Origin: an uncultured Collinsella sp. | GTDB taxonomy: Bacteria > Actinomycetota > Coriobacteriia > Coriobacteriales > Coriobacteriaceae | Assembly (NCBI GenBank): GCA_900757465.1 | Contig: CAAENY010000135.1 | Coordinates: 1-18,022, forward strand | Direction of reading: 5' to 3' | Length of the DNA: 18,022 bases | In this document: positions 1 through 6,821 of the stretch, piece by piece | Layout: each line of letters begins with the position of its first letter | How positions within the stretch are numbered: position 1 is the first letter of the stretch | Notes under the pieces: generated by a model | The model's database searches: none | Told to the model about the DNA's origin: nothing | The model's input: the letters and a program-made list of their open reading frames with translations, nothing else | Translations under genes and position numbers: made by a program

Positions 1-285
1 ACCCATCAGGACTGGTGCTCCACGACCGAGCTCATGGAGAAGACTGCCAACGGCCAGGACACCATCTTTATGCACCCGCTGCCCGCCGACATCTCCGGTG
101 TCTCCTGCGAGCACGGCGAGGTTAACGCCGACGTCTTCGACATGCACCGCGTGGGCATGTACAAGGAGGCCAGCTACAAGCCGTATGCCATCGCAGCCAT
201 GATGTTCCTGCAGAAGGTTGCCGATCCCGCCGCTACCCTCAAGGCCCTCGACGAGCGCAACACCGCCCGTTGGTTCCAGGCCTAA
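1..285 (+). CDS. ygeW: YgeW-type (knotted) carbamoyltransferase, C-terminal fragment
   Basis: Only the last 94 residues are present; the frame is open from base 1 and ends at TAA 283-285. The fragment carries MHPLPADI, the C-terminal signature region of aspartate/ornithine carbamoyltransferases (HCLP in ornithine enzymes, HPLP in aspartate enzymes), followed by a GEV...VFD block and a YKEASYKPYAIAAMM stretch. These are as I recall them for the YgeW group of unknown-substrate carbamoyltransferases. YgeW genes typically sit in the anaerobic purine catabolism cluster beside hyuA, mocA and yqeBC, as here, so a role in handling a carbamoyl intermediate from purine breakdown is inferred. An ordinary ornithine carbamoyltransferase (argF) is the main alternative; the neighbours argue against it. 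Confidence 0.72.
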   Translation, partial: THQDWCSTTELMEKTANGQDTIFMHPLPADISGVSCEHGEVNADVFDMHRVGMYKEASYKPYAIAAMMFLQKVADPAATLKALDERNTARWFQA

Positions 286-309
286 AGCCGGGTTGAGGTA
301 AGCCATGTA

Positions 310-348
310 AAGGGGGCGCTCTGCCAACCGGCGGGGTGCCCCTTTTTT
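310..348 (+). terminator. Rho-independent terminator after ygeW
   Basis: AAGGGG(G)CGC at 310-319 pairs with GTGCCCCTT ending at 344 (one bulged G, one G-T pair), and the 3' arm runs into six T (343-348). It lies 25 bp after the ygeW stop and separates that gene from mocA. Confidence 0.8.
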
Positions 349-435
349 GCATCGCGGGCGTGCGGGATAAGCTCTTTCGATGTAGATGCCCGCGGTGCGA
401 GTTATGGGTACGATGGTTTCAGGGGAGGTATCACC

Positions 436-1050
436 ATGAAACTTGGATGCGTCATTATGGCCTCGGGCGAGGGCAAGCGGTTTGGCTCTAACAAGATGCT
501 TGCCGATATCTATGGCGAGCCGCTGATTTCCCGGACCATCGATTCGGTTCCCCGGGGCTTTGACGTCGTGGTTTCGACGCGTTGGCCCGAGGTCGCCCAG
601 ATTTGCGAGGACAAGCATTGCCCGTGCGTGCTGCATGATGGCGAGCTGCGCAGCGAAAGCGTCCGTGCGGGCCTTTCATGGGGAGTCGAACGCAACTGGA
701 AAGGTTGCCTCTTTTTGCCGGGCGACCAGCCGCTCGTGAGTTCGGGTTCTTTTGAGGCTATGGTTCGTGCGTTTGACGAGTGTGGCCGCAAACATCCGGT
801 GCGTCTTGCGTGCAACGGTGAGCCTTCGAGCCCGGTGCTCTTTCCGGCGGAACTGTTCGATGCACTTATGTGTCTTGAGGGCAAGGACGGCGGCGGTTCG
901 ATCCTCAAGGACCGTACCGACGTGGTGCTGGTCGAGGCGCGTGCCTACGAGCTGTGGGACGTCGATACCGCCAAGGGACAGCAACGCATAACGGAGCATA
1001 TCGCCGCCTGCTCGTATTTTGATCGCGTGGCCAACTGCATCAATCAATAA
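436..1050 (+). CDS. mocA: MocA/YgfJ-type molybdenum cofactor nucleotidyltransferase
   Basis: A 204-residue protein of the MobA-like NTP transferase fold. The N-terminal ASGEGKRFGSNK (residues 9-20) is the nucleotide-binding loop of the form G-x-G-x-R-x-G-x-x-K, and GDQPL (96-100) matches the metal/nucleotide-binding GDxP motif of this family. MocA-type enzymes attach CMP to molybdopterin to make the dinucleotide cofactor used by xanthine dehydrogenase-type hydroxylases. The YgfJ subgroup occurs with selenium-dependent hydroxylases. The start ATG follows a strong AGGGGAGG site at 420-427. hyuA begins 9 bp after the stop, so the two are probably cotranscribed. The nucleotide specificity (CTP or GTP) cannot be read from the sequence. 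Confidence 0.85.
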   Translation: MKLGCVIMASGEGKRFGSNKMLADIYGEPLISRTIDSVPRGFDVVVSTRWPEVAQICEDKHCPCVLHDGELRSESVRAGLSWGVERNWKGCLFLPGDQPLVSSGSFEAMVRAFDECGRKHPVRLACNGEPSSPVLFPAELFDALMCLEGKDGGGSILKDRTDVVLVEARAYELWDVDTAKGQQRITEHIAACSYFDRVANCINQ

Positions 1051-1059
1051 GGAGCAATT

Positions 1060-2427
1060 ATGATCATCATCAAAAACGGCGCGCTCGTGACGCCCCAGGG
1101 GCTTCGCCGCGCCGATCTTGCCATGGAGGGCGATAAGATTGTGCGGATTGCCGCGGCAATCGAGCCGGGCGAGGGCGATACCGTCCAGGACGCCACCGAC
1201 TGTTGGGTGTTCCCCGGCTTTATCGACGGCCACACGCACATGCAGTGCTGGACTGGCATGGATTGGACGGCCGATAGCTTTGAGACCGGTACGCGTGCGG
1301 CTGCCTGCGGCGGTACGACGACCATCGTGGACTACGCGACGGCCGATCGCGGCGTGACCATGCCCGATGCCTTGGCCGAGTGGCATCGCCGCGCCGACGG
1401 AACCTGCACGGCCAACTACGCGTTTCATATGGCACTCGCCGAGTGGAATGAACGCAACCGCGCCGATCTTTCGGCTATGCGCGAGGCGGGCGTATCGTCG
1501 TTTAAGACCTACTTTGCCTACGATCATTTGCGCCTGGACGATGCCGAGACGCTCGAGGTGCTGGAGGAGCTCAAGCGTATTGGCGGCATACTGTGCGTGC
1601 ATTGCGAGAACGGCACGTTGGTGAATGAACTGCAGAAGCGCGTGTACGAGCAGGGGATTCATGGACCCGAGGGGCATGCGCTCAGCCGTCCGGATGTGTG
1701 TGAGGCCGAGGCCGTGAGCCGCCTACTGTATCTGGCACACTTGGCCGGGGACGCTCCGGTCAACGTGGTGCACCTTTCGACCAAGCTGGGGCTCGAGGCC
1801 ATTCGCGCTGCCAAAGCGCGCGGGCAGAAGAACATCTATGTCGAGACCTGCCCTCAGTATCTGTTGCTCGACGATACTTGCTACTTGGAGCAGGGCGAGG
1901 ACGGCTTTGCGGGTGCCAAGTATGTGATGAGCCCGCCGCTGCGCCATGCCGGCGACCGTGCCGCGCTGCGCGAGGCGCTTGTGGCCGGCGAGATCGATAC
2001 TATTGCGACCGATCATTGCAGCTTTAACCTGCACGGGCAAAAGGACCGCGGACGCGATGATTTCCGCGCGATTCCCAACGGCGGGCCCGGCGTGGAGCAT
2101 CGTCCCGTCGCGATTGCCACGAGCTTTGAGGGCCAGCTGGGACCCGAGGATCTGTGCCGCTTGATGAGCGAGAACCCGGCGCGCGTCTTTGGCATGTATC
2201 CGCGCAAGGGCTGTCTTGCCGAGGGCGCCGATGCCGACGTGTGCGTGTGGGATCCCAAGGCGCGCTGGACCATTAGCGCGGCGACGCAGCATCAGGCTGT
2301 GGACTACACGCCGCTCGAGGGTTTTGAGGCACATGGCCGCGCCAAGGCCGTGTTTGTGAACGGCGTGCTGGCGGCACGCGACGGCGAGCCCACCGGAGCC
2401 CAACCTGGCCGCTACGTGCCCCGCTAA
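1060..2427 (+). CDS. hyuA: HyuA-type dihydropyrimidinase / hydantoinase
   Basis: A 455-residue cyclic amidohydrolase, normal family length, complete in its metal site: H58 and H60 in DGHTH, the lysine expected to be carbamylated at K149 in SFKTYFAY, H181 in VHCENG, H238 in VVHLS and the catalytic D318 in TDHCS. The family hydrolyses cyclic amides such as hydantoins and dihydropyrimidines in the cytosol. In anaerobic purine clusters the hyuA product is thought to open a ring of a purine-derived intermediate; the exact substrate here is inferred from context. AAGGAG lies 6 bp before the ATG. It follows mocA by 9 bp. Its stop codon overlaps by 4 bp the stop of the convergent yqeC. Allantoinase is a less likely alternative. 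Confidence 0.88.
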   Translation: MIIIKNGALVTPQGLRRADLAMEGDKIVRIAAAIEPGEGDTVQDATDCWVFPGFIDGHTHMQCWTGMDWTADSFETGTRAAACGGTTTIVDYATADRGVTMPDALAEWHRRADGTCTANYAFHMALAEWNERNRADLSAMREAGVSSFKTYFAYDHLRLDDAETLEVLEELKRIGGILCVHCENGTLVNELQKRVYEQGIHGPEGHALSRPDVCEAEAVSRLLYLAHLAGDAPVNVVHLSTKLGLEAIRAAKARGQKNIYVETCPQYLLLDDTCYLEQGEDGFAGAKYVMSPPLRHAGDRAALREALVAGEIDTIATDHCSFNLHGQKDRGRDDFRAIPNGGPGVEHRPVAIATSFEGQLGPEDLCRLMSENPARVFGMYPRKGCLAEGADADVCVWDPKARWTISAATQHQAVDYTPLEGFEAHGRAKAVFVNGVLAARDGEPTGAQPGRYVPR

Positions 2428-3185
2428 CGGGGACGACGCCAAATTAGCTGCCCCTGGAGGTTGCTGGCGACGACGGGGCGGCCGAGAGCTGCCTCGAAGC
2501 GGTCGGCCATCGTGGGGTCGCTGAGCGTGTCGACTTGGTTGAGCATGACGCGTGCGGTGCTGAGTTTCAGCGCCTGCATCTCGGCATTGAGCACCTGGGC
2601 GACGCGCTCGGGCGTGGCGATGTCGGTGGGCTCGCAGCCGCAACGCTCGCAAAAGAGCTCGGGGCGGTGGACGGCTTCGTTGATGGGCTTGCTGAGTCCC
2701 GAGGCGCCGACGAGCCAGATGACGTTGGCCGTGCCAGAGGGAATTACCGGCTCCCAGGCGGCGTGGGCCTTGAGCGGGAGCCGCTTGCTGCCGTCCGCCT
2801 CGGCCAGGACGTAGTCAAAGCGCTGCGCCAGCTGGTCGAGCGGCTCGGCAGGGGAGGAGAGCTTGCCCGTCTCCGGGTCCAAGACGCCTGCCTGGCAGAT
2901 GCTCCCGCGCGTAAGGCCAGCGCAGGCCTCGCAGGTGCAACCGGGGACATGCGAGGCGCCCGGCTTCCAAGGCGCGGCGTCCAGGCGACGGCTCGACCCG
3001 TCCCACGGCACGCCGGCGACGGGGAACATATGCGTGGTGGTGCAGAGGAGCACGCGGTCGCCAGCGCGCATGAGCTCAAGACCCAGCGTCTTTAGCAAGG
3101 TCGACTTGCCACCGCTGCCGATAATCGCGGTAATGCCCGGCTCGATCCTGAGCGCCGAGGCAAGATTGCCGCTAACCGTTTCCAT
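2424..3185 (-). CDS. yqeC: YqeC-family selenium-dependent hydroxylase accessory protein
   Basis: A 253-residue protein with an N-terminal P-loop-like GSGGKST (residues 23-29), TTTHM (49-53) and the family-defining AEADGSKRLPLK (128-139). These identify the YqeC group, putative nucleotide-binding factors found only with selenium-dependent molybdenum hydroxylases; the biochemical step is not established. Two cysteine clusters, CTCEAC (83-88) and CERCGC (178-183), could bind a metal. It reads opposite to all other genes in the window. It converges on hyuA with a 4-bp stop overlap (2424-2427) and diverges from yqeB across a 102-bp AT-rich gap. The ATG at 3185 gives the normal family start, with only a weak GGTG upstream as ribosome site. 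Confidence 0.85.
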   Translation of the reverse strand: METVSGNLASALRIEPGITAIIGSGGKSTLLKTLGLELMRAGDRVLLCTTTHMFPVAGVPWDGSSRRLDAAPWKPGASHVPGCTCEACAGLTRGSICQAGVLDPETGKLSSPAEPLDQLAQRFDYVLAEADGSKRLPLKAHAAWEPVIPSGTANVIWLVGASGLSKPINEAVHRPELFCERCGCEPTDIATPERVAQVLNAEMQALKLSTARVMLNQVDTLSDPTMADRFEAALGRPVVASNLQGQLIWRRPR

Positions 3186-3287
3186 CTGTTCACCGCCGTA
3201 TAATACTGTGATAATAAATAATCATCAGAGTAGCGGTCGAACCGCTTTTGCTCTGCTCAAACCGTAGCACAGGGAGGTGCCCCGGGA
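3186..3287. promoter_or_regulatory. Divergent promoter/operator region between yqeC and yqeB
   Basis: This 102-bp gap is much more AT-rich than its surroundings. It has a perfect TATAAT at 3199-3204 reading toward yqeB (no good -35 partner) and TATTAT hexamers on the other strand reading toward yqeC. The imperfect dyad TGATAATAAATAATCA (3209-3224) keeps TGAT...ATCA ends and could bind a dimeric regulator acting on both genes. GGGAGG before the yqeB ATG is the ribosome site. Assignment as promoter is by position and composition. Confidence 0.45.
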
Positions 3288-4082
3288 ATGCTCGTTTATG
3301 TTCGCGGCGCCGGCGATATCGCCACGGGTGTCGCCGCTCGCTTGGTGCGCGCCGGCGTGTCGGTCGTTATGGCCGATATCGCGGTTCCCACGTGCATCCG
3401 CCGCACAATCAGTTTTTGCGAGGCTATTCGCCTGGGCGAGGTCCAGGTCGAGGGCATTCGCGCTCGCTTGGCGCAGACGCCGGCAGAGGCGCTCGAGATT
3501 ACCCAAGCGGGGGATGTTGCCGTCGTGGTGGACCCTCAGGCCAAGATGCTCGATGAGCTTAAACCCGCGGCTGTGGTCGACGCGATTCTGGCCAAGCGCA
3601 ACCTGGGTACCACGCGCGACATGGCGCCTGCCGTTATTGCCGTGGGACCGGGCTTCACCGCGCCGGTTGACTGCGACGCCGTGGTCGAAACCATGCGCGG
3701 GCATTTCCTGGGCCGTGTCATTACCCAAGGTTCGCCCCAGCCCAATACGGGCGTGCCGGGCATTATCGCCGGCTATGGCAAGGAGCGCGTTATCCACAGC
3801 CCCGCCGCCGGCGTGTTTCGGTCCGACCGCGCAATCGGCGACATCGTGCGCGCCGGAGACGTGATTGGCTACGCGGGCGATACTCCCATGGTCACGCAGA
3901 TTGACGGCTGCTTGCGCGGTCTTTTGGCCGACGGCGTTCAGGTGACCGAGGGCTTTAAATGTGCCGACGTCGATCCGCGCGGCGATGCCAGCTATATCAA
4001 CTACATTTCGGACAAGGCGACGTCGGTCGGCGGCGGCGTGCTCGAGGCGCTCGCTATGCTCACCGATATCTTTAGAGGATAG
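3288..4082 (+). CDS. yqeB: YqeB (EF2563-family) selenium-dependent molybdenum hydroxylase maturation protein
   Basis: A 264-residue protein starting with a Rossmann-like segment, RGAGDIATGVA (residues 6-16), and containing the conserved regions VGPGFTAPVDCD and GRVITQG...NTGVPG typical of the EF2563/YqeB family. The family is found with selenium-dependent molybdenum hydroxylases and is presumed to act in cofactor insertion or sulfur/selenium handling; its reaction is unknown. The length matches the stand-alone form. In some bacteria, including E. coli as I recall, a longer YqeB combines this domain with an XdhC-like part; here the XdhC-like protein is the next gene, 9 bp on, so the two probably act together. 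The start ATG follows GGGAGG. Confidence 0.85.
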   Translation: MLVYVRGAGDIATGVAARLVRAGVSVVMADIAVPTCIRRTISFCEAIRLGEVQVEGIRARLAQTPAEALEITQAGDVAVVVDPQAKMLDELKPAAVVDAILAKRNLGTTRDMAPAVIAVGPGFTAPVDCDAVVETMRGHFLGRVITQGSPQPNTGVPGIIAGYGKERVIHSPAAGVFRSDRAIGDIVRAGDVIGYAGDTPMVTQIDGCLRGLLADGVQVTEGFKCADVDPRGDASYINYISDKATSVGGGVLEALAMLTDIFRG

Positions 4083-4091
4083 AAGGCGGCA

Positions 4092-5135
4092 ATGGAAAAG
4101 CTCGATGTTGTGAATGCGGCGCTTGTCGCCCTGCGTGCTGGCGAGACGTGCGAGCTCGTGGTCGTGGCCGGCACGGCGGGGTCGTCGCCGCGCGGCGTGG
4201 GTGCCTGGATGGCCGTCTTTGCCGACGGTAGCCAGGCGGGCACCATCGGCGGCGGCAAGATCGAGCTCTTTGCGCTGGATGAGGCGCGCGAACTCCTGAG
4301 CGCGGGACAGTCGCGTCTGGTCCGCTACACCATGGGCGGCGAGAACTCCGATACCGGCATGATCTGCGGCGGAGCCATTTGCCTGTGCTATCTGCATCTG
4401 GATGCGACCCAGGCACCGTTGTTCCAGGAAATTGCCGACGTCTTGGTCTATCGGCGCATCGGCGACTTCGTCATCGACTTTGAGCCGTTTATCGCGAGCA
4501 CGCTCGAGGGCGATGTGGCCGAGTACCATGGCGAGGCATCGCGCCATACTATTGCGGGCTGCCCCGGGCTTTCACTGGTGGAGGAGGGGAGTAACGTCAC
4601 CTACACCAACGCTGCCTCTGAGATTCCCGCGGCGCACATCGAGACGCTCTGCCCCGAGGGCCTGACCTACATCTTTGGCTGCGGCCACGTGGGCGCTGCG
4701 ACGGCGCGGGTGCTCACGGCGGCGGGCTTTGCCGTCGTGGCGTGCGACGACCGCCCCGGCACGCTGACCCCCGATTGGGTGCCCGGTGTCTACGACCGTC
4801 GTCTGGTCGACTACAAGAACCTGAGCAAGCAGTGCCCCATCGGCCCGCGCGATCTGGTGGTCGTCGCCACGGCGGGGCACAAGTCCGATATCGACGTGGT
4901 GATTCAGGCCATGCGTGCCAAGCCTGCCTACCTGGGCTGTCTGGGTTCGCGCCGCAAGACGGCCTTTGTGCGCGCCCGCCTGGAGCAGGAAGGCTTTACG
5001 CAGGACCAGATCGACGAGCTGCACCTTCCGATCGGCGTTGCCATCGAGGCCGAGGACCCCGAGGAGATCGCCATCTCCATCGCCGCCGAGATGATCCACC
5101 TGCGCCGCACCAAACTCGTCCCCCGCAAGCGCTAA
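4092..5135 (+). CDS. xdhC: XdhC/CoxI-family molybdenum hydroxylase accessory protein
   Basis: A 347-residue two-domain protein. The N-terminal XdhC/CoxI domain shows GTAGSSPRG (27-35), GTIGGGKIE (50-58) and MICGG (90-94). The C-terminal XdhC Rossmann domain shows FGCGHVG (195-201), an acidic pair at 219-220 and LGSRRK further on. XdhC proteins bind the molybdenum cofactor and assist its sulfuration and insertion into xanthine dehydrogenase-type enzymes. It lies 9 bp after yqeB as the second gene of an apparent two-gene unit, with AAGG as ribosome site. No hydroxylase subunit genes are in the window. A hairpin at 5154-5220 followed by T's may end the transcript. The family is clear; the exact partner enzyme is not. 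Confidence 0.85.
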   Translation: MEKLDVVNAALVALRAGETCELVVVAGTAGSSPRGVGAWMAVFADGSQAGTIGGGKIELFALDEARELLSAGQSRLVRYTMGGENSDTGMICGGAICLCYLHLDATQAPLFQEIADVLVYRRIGDFVIDFEPFIASTLEGDVAEYHGEASRHTIAGCPGLSLVEEGSNVTYTNAASEIPAAHIETLCPEGLTYIFGCGHVGAATARVLTAAGFAVVACDDRPGTLTPDWVPGVYDRRLVDYKNLSKQCPIGPRDLVVVATAGHKSDIDVVIQAMRAKPAYLGCLGSRRKTAFVRARLEQEGFTQDQIDELHLPIGVAIEAEDPEEIAISIAAEMIHLRRTKLVPRKR

Positions 5136-5281
5136 TCGCATCCCCACCAATTTAGTTGCGGTGAAATACGGATTGTTTAAGCCTGTTAGGCCGCCCAACA
5201 GTCCCTATTTCACCGCAACTGCTTTTTGGGACCCATTTGTGCGGGGGAGTTGTGGAGTTGTGCAGGCAGACGAGGTTTTTC
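5136..5281. other. Gene-free junction between the purine cluster and the ribosomal cluster
   Basis: No convincing coding frame is present on either strand from 5136 to 5447 (312 bp). From left to right it holds a long inverted repeat (5154-5220) with a following T-run, then a promoter (5282-5310) and a leader to rplE. There is no remnant of rplX or rplN, the genes normally found just before rplE. Confidence 0.7.
5154..5227 (+). repeat. 15-bp perfect inverted repeat, hairpin followed by T-run
   Basis: AGTTGCGGTGAAATA (5154-5168) is perfectly repeated inverted at 5206-5220 (TATTTCACCGCAACT). The 37-nt interior can extend the stem (GGA 5170-5172 with TCC 5202-5204; CTGTT 5183-5187 with AACAG 5197-5201). 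GC plus five T (5223-5227) follow the 3' arm. It could end the yqeB-xdhC transcript. The length and perfection of the arms also suit a small mobile palindromic repeat; copy number is needed to tell. Confidence 0.65.
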
Positions 5282-5310
5282 TGGAAATACGCTCCCGATG
5301 CGCGTATAGT
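5282..5310 (+). promoter_or_regulatory. Sigma-70-like promoter for the rplE operon
   Basis: TGGAAA at 5282-5287 (4 of 6 to TTGACA), a 17-bp spacer and TATAGT at 5305-5310 (5 of 6 to TATAAT). It is the best promoter match in the junction, and a promoter is needed here because no ribosomal gene lies upstream. Confidence 0.6.
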
Positions 5311-5447
5311 ACCGATTGTTTTGTCGGCTCCTGCTGTGTCGAGTCCAAACCGCAAAATGCCATGAGCGGCGCGGATGCAGCCAGGAGGCACGAGGACAAC
5401 CCATCGTGGCCACGCCCCGTGCTTAAAACCCCAAGAAGGAGTGAACA
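5311..5447 (+). promoter_or_regulatory. Leader of the rplE operon
   Basis: About 130 nt of untranslated leader follow the predicted promoter. It contains a bulged stem GGCACGA (5387-5393) with TCGTGGCC (5404-5411), the overlapping 10-bp palindrome CGTGGCCACG (5405-5414), and the rplE ribosome site AAGGAG (5436-5441). In E. coli, S8 (rpsH product) represses the spc operon by binding the rplX-rplE junction. Whether this leader carries an S8 site is only a guess. Confidence 0.4.
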
Positions 5448-6005
5448 ATGGCAGAAGAGAAGTATGTGCCGCGTCTGAAGACCAAGTACAACAACGAGGT
5501 CAAGCAGCAGCTTCAGGACAAGTTCCAGTACGAGAACGTCATGATGATCCCCAAGTTTGAGAAGATCGTCGTGAACATGGGTGTCGGCGAGGCCGCTACC
5601 GATTCCAAGGCCATCGACGGTGCCGTGCGCGACCTGCGCGCCATCACCGGCCAGCAGCCGATGATCACCCGTGCCCGCAAGTCCATCGCTACCTTCCGCC
5701 TGCGCGCTGGTATGCCGATCGGCTGCAAGGTTACCCTGCGTGGCGACCGTATGTGGGAGTTCTTCGATCGTCTGACCTCCGTCGCGATCCCCCGTATCCG
5801 CGACTTCCGCGGCATCTCCGCCAAGAGCTTCGACGGCCGTGGTAACTTCTCCATGGGCGTCACCGAGCAGCTCATCTTCCCCGAGATCGACTTCGACTCC
5901 GTCGATCACCAGCGTGGTATGGACATCACTTTCGTGACCACCGCCAACACCGATGAGGAGGCCAAGGCCCTTCTGGACGCCTTCGGTTTCCCGTTCAAGA
6001 AATAG
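5448..6005 (+). CDS. rplE: 50S ribosomal protein L5
   Basis: A 185-residue protein with the full L5 pattern: KIVVNMGVGEA (residues 39-49), PMITRARKSIATFRLRAGMPIG and the C-terminal GMDITFVTTANTDEEAKALL. L5 sits in the central protuberance of the 50S subunit and binds 5S rRNA together with L18, encoded downstream in the same run. The ATG follows AAGGAG by 6 bp. It is the first gene of the ribosomal run in this window. Normally rplX precedes it, but here the nearest upstream gene is xdhC, 312 bp away. Length and motifs are normal. Confidence 0.97.
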   Translation: MAEEKYVPRLKTKYNNEVKQQLQDKFQYENVMMIPKFEKIVVNMGVGEAATDSKAIDGAVRDLRAITGQQPMITRARKSIATFRLRAGMPIGCKVTLRGDRMWEFFDRLTSVAIPRIRDFRGISAKSFDGRGNFSMGVTEQLIFPEIDFDSVDHQRGMDITFVTTANTDEEAKALLDAFGFPFKK

Positions 6006-6020
6006 GTTCACCTGCCCTAT

Positions 6021-6050
6021 AAGCGCCGTTCCCACAAGGGGGCGGCGCTT
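6021..6050 (+). other. Intercistronic hairpin rplE-rpsN
   Basis: AAGCGCCG (6021-6028) pairs perfectly with CGGCGCTT (6043-6050), and the inner TTCCC pairs with GGGGG around an ACAA loop. This makes a 13-bp stem counting two G-T pairs. No T-run follows, so it looks like a processing, stabilising or partial attenuation structure more than a terminator. Confidence 0.6.
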
Positions 6051-6084
6051 GGGGCGAACAATACTCTATGTGAGGAGGATATAA

Positions 6085-6270
6085 GTGGCTAAGACATCGA
6101 TGATCGTCAAGTGCAATCGCAAGCAGAAGTTCTCTACTCGTGAGTACACGCGCTGCCAGCGCTGCGGCCGTCCGCACTCTGTGTACCGCAAGTTCGGCCT
6201 GTGCCGTGTCTGCTTCCGCGAGCTTGCACTCAAGGGCGAGCTTCCCGGCGTTAAGAAGGCCAGCTGGTAA
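6085..6270 (+). CDS. rpsN: 30S ribosomal protein S14, zinc-binding type Z
   Basis: A 61-residue short S14 with the four zinc ligands C24, C27, C40 and C43 in two CxxC pairs, and the typical RCGRPHSVYRKFGLCRVCFRELA core. The short zinc form replaces the longer zinc-free form (about 90-100 residues). S14 assembles late into the 30S head. The start is GTG, preceded by GAGGAGG (6072-6078) at good spacing; the next in-frame ATG would cut off five conserved residues. A hairpin lies upstream (6021-6050) and another downstream (6326-6348). Confidence 0.96.
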   Translation: MAKTSMIVKCNRKQKFSTREYTRCQRCGRPHSVYRKFGLCRVCFRELALKGELPGVKKASW

Positions 6271-6325
6271 GTCACTACCAGCGTTTCAAGCATCCGTTTG
6301 GAACAGGGAAAACGCGCTAGTTAGG

Positions 6326-6348
6326 CTTTGCCGTTAAGGGCGGCAAAG
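6326..6348 (+). other. Intercistronic hairpin rpsN-rpsH
   Basis: CTTTGCCG (6326-6333) pairs with CGGCAAAG (6341-6348) around a 7-nt loop. No T-run follows. The gap around it is 119 bp, long for this operon. Confidence 0.55.
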
Positions 6349-6389
6349 AACCAAGAGCACGTGTTCATCAAGAACGAAGGAGAATCTGT

Positions 6390-6788
6390 ATGAACCTTAC
6401 AGACCCGATCGCAGATATGCTTACGCGCATCCGTAACGCTAACTCTGTGAACAAGGCCACGGTCTCCATGCCGAGCAGCAAGAAGCTCGTCGAGATCGCT
6501 CGTGTTCTGCACGAGGAGGGCTACATCGAGGGCTACGATGTCGAGGACACCGTGCCCCAGAAGACTCTGCACATCACGCTTAAGTATGGTCCGAAGAAGG
6601 CTAAGGTCATCAACGGCATCCGCCGCATTTCCAAGCCGGGCCTGCGTAAGTACACCGGCGTTGCCGACATGCCCCGCGTCCGCGGTGGCCTTGGTACCGC
6701 CATTATTTCCACCAGCCATGGCGTCATGACCGACCGCGATGCTCGCAAGCACAACGTCGGCGGCGAGATCATCGCTTACGTCTGGTAA
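6390..6788 (+). CDS. rpsH: 30S ribosomal protein S8
   Basis: A 132-residue S8 starting MNLTDPIADMLTRIRNA and ending with ISTSHGVMTDRDARKHNVGGEIIAYVW, both family signatures. S8 binds helix 21 of 16S rRNA and organises the 30S platform. In E. coli it also represses translation of the spc operon by binding its mRNA near rplE, so it may control the same run here. The ATG follows AAGGAG. Length is normal, with no unusual residues. Confidence 0.97.
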   Translation: MNLTDPIADMLTRIRNANSVNKATVSMPSSKKLVEIARVLHEEGYIEGYDVEDTVPQKTLHITLKYGPKKAKVINGIRRISKPGLRKYTGVADMPRVRGGLGTAIISTSHGVMTDRDARKHNVGGEIIAYVW

Positions 6789-6821
6789 TTCGCTCGGTAG
6801 GTAGAAGGAAAGGAGATCACC

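Noticed and set aside
2419..2432. CCCCG/CGGGG stem at the hyuA-yqeC overlap as a bidirectional terminator
   Set aside because: Only 5 bp with no T-run on either strand; too weak to call.
5161..5478. Open frame of 105 codons in the xdhC-rplE junction
   Set aside because: It crosses the inverted repeat and promoter, has no ribosome site or recognisable motif, and runs out of frame into rplE.
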